Shown piece by piece: positions 24,977 through 31,558 of a stretch of 31,558 nt of DNA (positions are counted from its first letter, which is position 1; each line of letters begins with the position of its first letter). The notes under the pieces are model-generated. The model ran no database searches. It had not been told where the DNA came from and saw nothing but the letters and a program-made list of their open reading frames with translations. The translations under genes and the position numbers were made by a program. This DNA comes from Thiotrichales bacterium (GTDB lineage: Bacteria; Pseudomonadota; Gammaproteobacteria; UWMA-0217): contig JANTGD010000005.1 in NCBI GenBank assembly GCA_024763135.1, positions 1 to 31,558 on the forward strand, in the 5' to 3' direction.

Positions 24977-26413
24977 TCAATCACACACCTCCGTGAGCCT
25001 CGGCGCGGCTTGTGGACTGGCCCTTCGGGAGCCCCGCAAGTGGCCCAATACTGCGTTGCATTGCTTGGAAAGGACCGAGCCATTCCCGGCGCAGTGTGCC
25101 TTGTCTTGGGCCATTTGCGGGTCTCTGGACCTTACCTTTTTTCCCGCATGGCCCACTAGTACCAACATTAAACTTAGCCCCAGGATTCCCAGCGAACCAC
25201 CGCCAGACGTCATAGCACCTTCAGGATTCGTCTGCGCTTCTGCACCAGGATTCGACACTGACCGCGTTTCAACAATCGGTGCCGATTGCACGACCCGCTG
25301 TTTCGTTACATCGATGAACAAGGTGTCACTGTTCCCCCCGATCCAGGCATTGGCGCCATAGAATAAGAACCGATAACCCGTGCCTTGACTCAGCAGGGAT
25401 TTGTCGATTGCAAGTTCAGCAAACTCCCCATTGACGAGCAAATTGACATCCCCAATCTGTTCCCAGGACCATTCCGCCCCACGCCCGGTGTAGCGCCACA
25501 ACCCATGCCCCTCCACAAGGTATTCAGCCCCCAGCCACTCGAAGCCATAACCCGTCGTCACGTCTGCATCTACGTCGATATAGATTTGGGCAAGGTAGAT
25601 TTGATCTAAATCGATTACTTCCTTGTTTTTGTACGCCAGGTAGACATAGTGTGGGTCTTCATCAAACCACACGGTCTCCCAATTAACGGGCCGGGTATCT
25701 GGATCCGCTGGATCGTCTGGAAAGGCAGGTCGATCACGCCATTCCGTGTTGAGCCCATCGATGTGCACACGGTCATTCACATCCAATAGATAAGAGAGGA
25801 AATACTGCGAGCTGTTCCCAGCATAGTAGTCGACATCTTTCGCCTCCACATCGCCATTGACAGCTGCGAGCAAGAGCTTCATGGCCCCGGCAGTATTGAT
25901 CAGACGATGGCGTGGCAGTGCCAGTTCGGCAAAGTTTCCTGCAACCGCGTGAGGTAAGGCGGAATCGATCAACTCCCAATGCCAGTCATCTCCGGTGCCG
26001 GCGTAACGAAACAGATAATGCCCTTGCAGTAAATATTCGGCCCCCAGTGTTTCAAACCGGTATCCCGTCGAAAGCGTATTATCCGCATCGAAATAGACCT
26101 GCCAATTCCACGCGGCGCCGTCAACCGGCCCCCGGTTTCGAAAAGCGAAGTAGAGCGTTGCATCGTCATGTGCCATCGATGCGCTCAACCAGTCACCTGG
26201 AGACCAGGGCTCATGCTTACCAGCATCCTGATCATCCGCGAACCAGGCCAAGTCCTGCCAGTCAGTTGCCACACCATCGATCGTGATATCCGCGCTCGGG
26301 TTGCTCAACTGGGTTGTCGTCCCGCCCTCATCCGCGCTTGCCAGGCCGACCTGCATCGCAAATATCAACCCAAATAGCGTCACGCTAATGGGGTAACACA
26401 GTAATTTTTTCAT
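24977..26413 (-). CDS. Exported two-repeat protein with a GlyGly-CTERM-like tail and apparent frameshift
   Basis: The protein has 478 residues as read. Residues 1-27 are a signal peptide (cleavage about ASA-DE). Two homologous repeats follow (about 43-207 and 216-370). Each runs from IDG..T-W through an aspartate-rich turn (FDADNTLSTGY / IDVDADVTTGY) to GAEYLLQGHYLFRYAG / GAEYLVEGHGLWRYTG, probably beta-sandwich domains of carbohydrate-binding (CBM9/DOMON-like) type. A linker leads to GGGSLGILGL (404-413), a hydrophobic stretch and HAGKK. This is the layout of GlyGly-CTERM, a sorting signal cleaved by rhombosortase for surface delivery. Such tails end at the basic residues, but here 52 unrelated residues follow because of an A6 run (25137-25142); with five A the frame would read HAGKR-stop. 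The ribosome site is GAGGAGAGGAG about 10 bases before ATG. The function is unknown. Confidence 0.75.
   Translation of the reverse strand: MKKLLCYPISVTLFGLIFAMQVGLASADEGGTTTQLSNPSADITIDGVATDWQDLAWFADDQDAGKHEPWSPGDWLSASMAHDDATLYFAFRNRGPVDGAAWNWQVYFDADNTLSTGYRFETLGAEYLLQGHYLFRYAGTGDDWHWELIDSALPHAVAGNFAELALPRHRLINTAGAMKLLLAAVNGDVEAKDVDYYAGNSSQYFLSYLLDVNDRVHIDGLNTEWRDRPAFPDDPADPDTRPVNWETVWFDEDPHYVYLAYKNKEVIDLDQIYLAQIYIDVDADVTTGYGFEWLGAEYLVEGHGLWRYTGRGAEWSWEQIGDVNLLVNGEFAELAIDKSLLSQGTGYRFLFYGANAWIGGNSDTLFIDVTKQRVVQSAPIVETRSVSNPGAEAQTNPEGAMTSGGGSLGILGLSLMLVLVGHAGKKVRSRDPQMAQDKAHCAGNGSVLSKQCNAVLGHLRGSRRASPQAAPRLTEVCD
25029..25125. repeat. 97-bp palindromic element after the GlyGly-CTERM tail
   Basis: The arms GAGCCCCGCAAGTGGCCCAA (25029-25048) and, inverted, GAGACCCGCAAATGGCCCAA (25106-25125) match at 18 of 20 positions around a partly complementary centre. 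It starts 6 bp past the TAA (25132-25134) that would end the GlyGly-CTERM gene in the A5 frame, and it lies inside the extension as now read. It looks like a small palindromic mobile element or a 3' stabilising hairpin. There is no U-tract, so it is not a classical terminator. Confidence 0.7.
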
Positions 26414-26766
26414 TGTAGTATGACTCCTCTCCTCTGAAGGCCTGGCTAGCAGCCAGCTCGAGAATAGAAAACGTCGCGACGGGCAGCTGATAGAGATGAA
26501 TAGCGGCGCTATTCACCTCAGTGAGTGGATCAGCAGATCAAAACCCCACAGGCTCACTACCGTTTCTATCTTCGAACAAGCTCCAAGGGTGTTAGCTCAG
26601 ACAATTTATGTTGGGTATCACTGTCTATTGACTGCATTTCTGCTCGATTTTCGCGTTGGCAGGTTTTTTTAGCGATGTTCTTAACCACTTAACATGCTGT
26701 TTATTAGCCAAATTAATACGCAAACAAAACACACAAAAATAGACGCACCCTTAATTTTTTAATCAT
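26414..26766. other. Upstream region of the GlyGly-CTERM gene
   Basis: About 350 bp without a convincing gene. It becomes AT-rich toward MITE copy D. It contains the 19-bp palindrome at 26497-26515 and the ribosome site. I did not find a convincing -35/-10 pair on the minus strand. Confidence 0.4.
26497..26515. promoter_or_regulatory. Perfect 19-bp palindrome, possible operator
   Basis: TGAATAGCG-G-CGCTATTCA lies about 85 bp upstream of the GlyGly-CTERM start. The size and dyad symmetry are typical of a dimeric regulator site. It could also act as a hairpin in the 5' leader if transcription starts further upstream. Confidence 0.4.
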
Positions 26767-26929
26767 CCTAGATTCCGCAGTTGGGCGCGAAAAAGACGCG
26801 TAGGCAATTGGTGTGCCTGGTGAATCAGAAAAACTCGTGGTCACCTTATTGGTAATGAGAGGTTTTTCTGGTTTGCCAGGTGCGCCAAGGGCTTGCGTGG
26901 ACTTTCGTGATCCAACTGCGGAATCTAGG
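26767..26929. repeat. MITE copy D (second subfamily)
   Basis: The element is 163 bp with perfect 18-bp ends CCTAGATTCCGCAGTTGG / CCAACTGCGGAATCTAGG and an exact 5-bp duplication ATCAT (26762-26766 and 26930-26934). Its ends differ from copies A and C at four positions, each change mirrored on the other side. CCTAGATTC and GGAATCTAGG closely match the ISEcp1 (IS1380 family) ends as I remember them. It lies between the GlyGly-CTERM gene and rnpB. Confidence 0.92.
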
Positions 26930-27240
26930 ATCATGATGCAACAGGGCAGCAACACACTGAATGCTCCCAGTTTTTGTGCTGACTCGACCCACGAAACAGA
27001 TCGCACAAGCTGACAAACGGTGCAATCTTGACGATAGAATAGGGGGTATCAATCCATTAGCCAGGGGCCTGGCTCACGATTCACTGTAATCCCACCTGCA
27101 GCAGCGAGACATGCCGGGTGCTGCGCGCAGTGCTTATGCAGGCGCTATGGAGTATGAAGCCTGGAAATCGAGCGTATCGCCCTGAACTATTCGAAGCAAT
27201 CAACGAATCGATCAGGACGACCACCGTATTAGAAAAGATT
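26930..27240. other. Region 3' of rnpB, no gene seen
   Basis: About 310 bp between MITE copy D and the rnpB 3' end. It contains a palindrome AGCCAGGGGCCTGGCT (about 27059-27074) without a U-tract. No strong terminator was found directly after rnpB. A short plus-strand stretch TTGACGATAGAAT (about 27027-27039) resembles promoter parts but has the wrong spacing. Confidence 0.35.
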
Positions 27241-27592
<352 letters not shown>

Positions 27593-27600
27593 AGGCTATG

Positions 27601-27606
27601 AGTATA
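27601..27606 (-). promoter_or_regulatory. -10 box of the rnpB promoter
   Basis: TATACT on the minus strand, placed so that transcription starts within two bases of the predicted RNA 5' end. The -35 region would fall inside the last codons of rsmI and is poor by sequence. Confidence 0.6.
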
Positions 27607-27612
27607 GCAGAT

Positions 27613-28464
27613 TCATTGTTCTTTCATCCCGAGCGCCAGCTGATAAAGGGTCTTGCGCGACACACCCGTAATACGCGCTGCCGCAGCGGCTGCATCTTTG
27701 ACGCTTAAATATTCCAATAGAATGGCCAATACCCGCTCGGCTGGTGCACCACTCGTCTGCGACCGCGGGGCACCTGCCACCACGATGACAAATTCACCGC
27801 GCCGGCGATTGCGATCCTGAGCCAGCCATTGCGTCAACTGTCCCAACGGTTCGGCGTGAACCTGCTCAAACTGCTTGGTCAGCTCCCTGAGCAACACCGC
27901 CTCTCGTTGCGGGCCAAAGATCTCAGCCAAATCGCTCACCGTCTGCTCGATACGATGCGGTGATTCGTAAAACACCAGCGTTCGTTGTTCTTGACTGAGC
28001 GCCTGCAAACGGTTTTTGCGAGCCGCTGGTTTTGCGGGGAGGAAGCCTTCAAAAGCAAAGCGATCACAGGGAATCCCCGCCACCGACAAAGCCGCCGTCA
28101 CAGCACTCGGCCCAGGTATTGGCGTGACAGTGACACCGCGATGTCGGGCTTCTCTGACCAATGGGAAACCGGGGTCACTGATCAATGGTGTACCCGCATC
28201 AGAGACCAGTGCTACGGAGGAACCGGCAAGCAACCTTGCGAGTAACTGCTCGGTGCGATCAGACTCATTGTGAGCATGCAAACTGAGCATGCGCTTTTTC
28301 AGCCCAAGATGTGTAAGCAGCGCGCCGGTATGCCGGGTATCCTCGGCTAAGACTAAATCGACATGCGTCAGCACCTCAATCGCACGCGCACTGATATCCC
28401 CCAGATTGCCCAAGGGCGTCGCCACAACATAGAGGCAACCCTCACTAGTCAAGACAGTCTCCAT
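27613..28464 (-). CDS. rsmI: 16S rRNA 2'-O-ribose C1402 methyltransferase RsmI
   Basis: RsmI methylates the ribose of C1402, the same nucleotide modified by RsmH. The protein has 283 residues of the tetrapyrrole-methylase fold: LYVVATPLGNLGDIS at the N-terminus, DAGTPLISDPG and IPGPSAVTAALSVAG motifs. AGGA lies four bases before the ATG. It is divergent from lpoA with only 48 bp between the starts. Confidence 0.96.
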   Translation of the reverse strand: METVLTSEGCLYVVATPLGNLGDISARAIEVLTHVDLVLAEDTRHTGALLTHLGLKKRMLSLHAHNESDRTEQLLARLLAGSSVALVSDAGTPLISDPGFPLVREARHRGVTVTPIPGPSAVTAALSVAGIPCDRFAFEGFLPAKPAARKNRLQALSQEQRTLVFYESPHRIEQTVSDLAEIFGPQREAVLLRELTKQFEQVHAEPLGQLTQWLAQDRNRRRGEFVIVVAGAPRSQTSGAPAERVLAILLEYLSVKDAAAAAARITGVSRKTLYQLALGMKEQ

Positions 28465-28512
28465 CGTGTCCTATAGAATAGCGCCATTTTGGAGCAATCA
28501 AGCCAGTCACGC
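28465..28512. promoter_or_regulatory. Divergent rsmI/lpoA promoter region
   Basis: Only 48 bp separate the two start codons. CCTATAGAAT (about 28471-28480) can be read as a -10 on the plus strand (TATAGA or TAGAAT), and the same bases give TATAGG on the minus strand, so the promoters probably overlap. No consensus -35 is seen on either side. Confidence 0.35.
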
Positions 28513-30312
28513 ATGCGTTCTTTTCTGATTTTTTTACTGTCACTCTCTTTCCTCGCGCTGTCCTCAACCGCTTCGGCACGTCAGCATAGCCTCGATGAAA
28601 CGCCGATCCGCCAGGCCAAGCTCTACGAGCAGCAACACAACTACCAACAAGCGGCCGATATGTATTGGATCACGGCGAAACGCCTGGGTAGCGCCACGGG
28701 TCAGCCCTGGCTCGCCAAAGCTGCAGAAATGGCCTGGTTTGCGGGCAATATCGACGAAGCCAAACAAATACTCAATGAAACCCAGGAAGCTCAGATGAAC
28801 GAGCATTCCCTCGCCCTTACCCGCTTGATTGCCGCACGCATCGCGCGCCGGGAAGGACAGTACGACAGCGTGCTGCAGCTGCTCAGTATCGCATACAGCA
28901 ACACACCGCCGCGCATGCAACAGGAAATCTCCGCACTGCGTGATGAGGCCCTAGAAAAAGGGGGCAATTTGCCGAGAACCGCGCAGGCACGCACCGGCGA
29001 TCCGCAGAAAAGTCGTGAAAAATGGGCATCACTCGTCTCCCAGACACCGGGGACGCTGGCCCATCGCTTGACGTTGTCCCCCAACCGCGAGGAAAAAGGC
29101 TGGCTCGAACTGGCCTACTTATATCAATCAGATGCAGACGATCCTGAAGAGCTGCAACGCAATCTACGCCTCTGGAAACGCGTCTATCAGGGCCACCCCG
29201 CCGGCACGGATATACTCCCTTTATTACAGCCGGACGGCCCCACCACTGCAGCCAATTCTTTGCGAAAACCCGATTGGAATGTCTCGCCCCAGGTCCAAAC
29301 TATTGCGGTACTGCTTCCAACCAGCGGTCCTCTGGCCACCATCGGCAATGTCATACTCGACGGAATTATGGCGGCGCGATTTGATAAGCCCAATGTAAGT
29401 GTACGTGTTTACGACAGCGGCGCCGCGGAAAATGATATTTACTCGCTTTACCAAACAGCCGTTTATGAGGGCGCGGAACTGATTTTAGGGCCTATGCAGA
29501 AAACCCTGGTGGATGCACTCGCCACGCAACCCCTGACGGTACCGGTCATTGCACTGAATTCCGGAAAGCAAGCCGGCTCCAGTAATGGAAATCTACTCCA
29601 ATTTGCCCTACTGCCGGAAGACGAAGCCACCCAGGCTGCTAAAAAAATGCTCGCTGATGGCTATACCCAATTAGCGGTGCTTACCCCAAAAGGCGAATGG
29701 GGACAGCGCATTGCGCAAGCCTTCCTCGACGCAGCGCAGGCTGGCGGCGCCGAAATCGTTGCGCGGGGCCACTACGACCCTAAAGCCAACGATCACGCCA
29801 ATGAAATCGCGCGCCTGCTCAAGCCCGATAAAAAGAACAATGTCAACGGTGTCGGTGCACAGGCGCTGTTTCTCGTTGCCACCCCGAAACAGGCACGCAT
29901 TATCGTCCCCATGGTGAAGTTTTACTTTCTCGACAGTTTACCGGTGTACGCAACCTCGCATGCTTTTTCCGGGGAAACCAACACCAATGCCGATCGTGAT
30001 CTGAACGGCTTGACGTACTCCGAAATTCCATGGCTGCTCAATCCCGATGCGAGCCCCGCATATACTGATCTGCACGGCGCCGCACGCGCACATCCGCGTT
30101 TGTTCGCTTTTGGTTACGACGCATTGAACGCAGTGCCTAAACTTGTTGCAACCGATGCAAACGAACGTGTGACGGGCCTCTCTGGCATACTGAGCGTAGA
30201 CTTTTCCAACCGGGTCCATCGACAGCTCGACTGGGCGCGATTTAGACGTGGTGCACCGCAATTGGTGCAAGCCGCTACACTCGAGCGGCAGGCTGCGACC
30301 CTGGCTCCATGA
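28513..30312 (+). CDS. lpoA: LpoA-family activator of penicillin-binding protein, without lipobox
   Basis: LpoA in E. coli is an outer-membrane lipoprotein that stimulates the transpeptidase of PBP1A. This 599-residue protein has an N-terminal helical repeat part (about 25-210) and a C-terminal periplasmic-binding-protein-like domain (about 250-590; IAVLLPTSGPLATIGNVILDG-type start). The signal peptide MRSFLIFLLSLSFLAL ends STASA-RQ, a signal peptidase I site. There is no lipobox and no cysteine anywhere in the protein, so it cannot be lipidated. I chose ATG 28513; an upstream TTG (28489) would put polar residues before the signal. It heads the lpoA-yraN-diaA operon. Confidence 0.9.
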   Translation: MRSFLIFLLSLSFLALSSTASARQHSLDETPIRQAKLYEQQHNYQQAADMYWITAKRLGSATGQPWLAKAAEMAWFAGNIDEAKQILNETQEAQMNEHSLALTRLIAARIARREGQYDSVLQLLSIAYSNTPPRMQQEISALRDEALEKGGNLPRTAQARTGDPQKSREKWASLVSQTPGTLAHRLTLSPNREEKGWLELAYLYQSDADDPEELQRNLRLWKRVYQGHPAGTDILPLLQPDGPTTAANSLRKPDWNVSPQVQTIAVLLPTSGPLATIGNVILDGIMAARFDKPNVSVRVYDSGAAENDIYSLYQTAVYEGAELILGPMQKTLVDALATQPLTVPVIALNSGKQAGSSNGNLLQFALLPEDEATQAAKKMLADGYTQLAVLTPKGEWGQRIAQAFLDAAQAGGAEIVARGHYDPKANDHANEIARLLKPDKKNNVNGVGAQALFLVATPKQARIIVPMVKFYFLDSLPVYATSHAFSGETNTNADRDLNGLTYSEIPWLLNPDASPAYTDLHGAARAHPRLFAFGYDALNAVPKLVATDANERVTGLSGILSVDFSNRVHRQLDWARFRRGAPQLVQAATLERQAATLAP

Positions 30313-30665
30313 TGCGGTTAAACGCGGGCAAAACCGCAGAATCAAAGGCTTGCAATTGGCTGCTCAAACAAGGCATGGTGCATCGGGAATCTAACTTTAG
30401 AACCCGCTGGGGCGAGATCGACCTCATTATGCAGGATGGGGAGACTGTCGTATTTGTCGAAGTGCGTTACCGCAGCAACAGCCAACGTTTTGGCGGCGCA
30501 CTTGAAAGCATCGATGCAAAAAAAATCGCGCGCCTGGTGAAAACCAGCAAAATTTACATCCAGCAAAAACGGATCGACGCCCCATGCCGTTTCGATGTCG
30601 TAACGCTCGATGGCGATCGTCACATCGATTGGATTCCAAACGCATTTGGAGACACTGCAGCATGA
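30309..30665 (+). CDS. yraN: YraN family (UPF0102) endonuclease-like protein
   Basis: The protein has 118 residues of the restriction-endonuclease/Holliday-junction-resolvase-like fold. The conserved GEIDLI (35-40) and FVEVRYR (49-55; Glu51) motifs, plausible metal-binding acids, are intact. The biological role of the family is not established. The start codon overlaps the lpoA stop (ATGATG, so ATG 30309 or 30312), and the end overlaps diaA (ATGA). Confidence 0.93.
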   Translation: MMRLNAGKTAESKACNWLLKQGMVHRESNFRTRWGEIDLIMQDGETVVFVEVRYRSNSQRFGGALESIDAKKIARLVKTSKIYIQQKRIDAPCRFDVVTLDGDRHIDWIPNAFGDTAA

Positions 30666-31249
30666 CTGACCTGTTGGCGCTGATCCAGGCGAGATTCCAC
30701 CAGAGCATTAGCGTGAAGCAACGCGCCCTCGAAATCCTCCCCCCCGCCATTGAACGGGCAGCAAAAAAGATGGTCACCACCCTCCAGCAAGGCAATAAAA
30801 TTCTCAGCTGCGGCAACGGCGGTTCCGCCGCCGATGCACAACACTTTAGTTCGGAACTGTTAAACCGCTTCGAACGTGACCCCATTGGCCTGCCGGCGCT
30901 GGCATTGACGACCGACAGCTCAACCTTGACCTCCATCGCCAATGATTACAGCTACGACGAAGTCTTTGCCCGCCAGATTGATGCCCTGGGGCAACGCGGC
31001 GACTGCCTCCTGGCAATCAGTACCAGCGGTCAATCGGCAAATATCATCAAAGCTGCTCAGGCGGCCCGAGTTCGTGGTATGTATGTGGTGGCATTGACCG
31101 GTGGTGACGGCGGCGCGCTCGCGACACAGCTGAATAACGAAGATGTTGAGATTCGCGTGCCGGCCAATGCCACCGCAGCAATTCAAGAAACCCATATTTT
31201 GCTGATTCATTGCCTGTGCAGCGTCATTGAAACACAGACAAACCTTTAG
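30662..31249 (+). CDS. diaA: SIS-domain protein DiaA (GmhA-like)
   Basis: DiaA binds DnaA and helps time replication initiation in E. coli. The fold is a single SIS domain shared with the heptose isomerase GmhA. The protein has 195 residues with SCGNGGSAADAQH (49-61) and LLAISTSGQSANII motifs. Position after lpoA and yraN argues for DiaA over GmhA. The ATG at 30662 overlaps the yraN stop; the frame open from 30584 lies inside yraN. The TAG stop coincides with the left end of the palindromic element at 31249, and the last residues (ETQTNL) do not look like the family C-terminus, so a few residues may have been replaced. Confidence 0.88.
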   Translation: MTDLLALIQARFHQSISVKQRALEILPPAIERAAKKMVTTLQQGNKILSCGNGGSAADAQHFSSELLNRFERDPIGLPALALTTDSSTLTSIANDYSYDEVFARQIDALGQRGDCLLAISTSGQSANIIKAAQAARVRGMYVVALTGGDGGALATQLNNEDVEIRVPANATAAIQETHILLIHCLCSVIETQTNL

Positions 31250-31408
31250 GAGGCTGTCCGAGAATATGGACTGTAGCGAAGGCAAGACACTTTGTGAGTA
31301 TTTTTGGATACTTTGAAGTGAATAGTGATATCTATTCAATGAAAGTGAGCGGAAAAATAAGCCAAAAACACTTTTCCGCAGTAGCCTCCTTATTTTCAGA
31401 CAGACTCC
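31249..31408. repeat. 160-bp palindromic element at the 3' end of diaA
   Basis: The left end GGAGGCTGTCCGAGAATA and the inverted right end GGAGTCTGTCTGAAAATA match at 15 of 18 positions. The centre TGAATAGTGATATCTATTCA (31319-31338) is also palindromic, and the arms are partly complementary between. It resembles a MITE. No clear target duplication is seen and no frame is encoded. Confidence 0.7.
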
Positions 31409-31441
31409 CAGTACACCGCCAAGCCCAAACTGTCTGTATCA

Positions 31442-31540
31442 GTGAGTCATCAAGGGGTTAAATGTGGTTTTGTTTTTATGAATCATAGTGGTCCTATGGT
31501 GATTAAAAACAAGGCTACAGATGACCCCTTGATGGCTCAC
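31442..31540. repeat. 99-bp long hairpin element
   Basis: The left arm begins GTGAGTCATCAAGGGGT and the inverted right arm GTGAGCCATCAAGGGGT. The arms continue through GTTTTT to a CATAG/CTATG base around a 5-nt loop, giving about 47-base arms with some mismatches. It is unrelated in sequence to the element just before it. The window ends 18 bp later, so flanking duplication cannot be tested. Confidence 0.7.
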
Positions 31541-31558
31541 CCGAAGGGCGCAAACCCA

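Noticed and set aside
26930..27240. Possible tRNA or terminator after rnpB
   Set aside because: No cloverleaf and no T-loop consensus; the palindrome at about 27059 lacks a U-tract.

Overview
The window is chromosomal DNA of a gammaproteobacterium, moderately GC-rich by eye. Nearly all of it is the division and cell wall (dcw) cluster, read on the minus strand from about 24.4 kb down to 8 kb: mraZ-rsmH-ftsL-ftsI-murE-murF-mraY-ftsW-murG-murC-ddlB-ftsQ-ftsA-ftsZ-lpxC. The genes are packed with ATGA/GTGA/TAATG overlaps. The MurE DNPR motif, LpxC and the LpoA-YraN-DiaA block fit a Gram-negative, meso-diaminopimelate gammaproteobacterium. I cannot name the genus.

Downstream of lpxC come a plus-strand DciA/DUF721 gene, a divergent M23 metallopeptidase, then secA-argJ-nudix/ThiE-like and a small exported protein, all minus strand. 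Upstream of mraZ lie a strong promoter with a three-repeat MraZ operator, a gene for an exported protein with two tandem repeats and a GlyGly-CTERM-like tail, and rnpB (RNase P RNA) followed by rsmI on the minus strand. Divergent from rsmI is lpoA-yraN-diaA on the plus strand.

The genes make and modify peptidoglycan precursors (MurC, E, F, G, Ddl, MraY), cross-link and organise them at the septum (FtsI, W, L, Q, A, Z; LpoA), make lipid A (LpxC), export proteins (SecA) and support replication control (DciA, DiaA). No murD lies between mraY and ftsW, where most gammaproteobacteria carry it. This resembles Xanthomonas, which uses a MurD2/MurL route.

The unusual layer is mobile and palindromic DNA. 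Four copies of a 163-179 bp near-palindromic miniature element (MITE) occur at 1-159, 675-853, 6154-6316 and 26767-26929. They have 18-bp terminal inverted repeats beginning CCTA, and the three complete copies have exact 5-bp target duplications; the ends resemble IS1380/ISEcp1. One copy sits exactly inside what was a 4-bp ATGA gene overlap, and its target duplication rebuilds both the stop and the start. Other palindromic elements lie just past the GlyGly-CTERM tail (25029-25125) and in tandem at the right edge (31249-31408, 31442-31540). The GlyGly-CTERM gene seems to carry a one-base slip in an A6 run that bypasses its normal stop.

I saw no tRNA gene, CRISPR array, phage gene or intact transposase.
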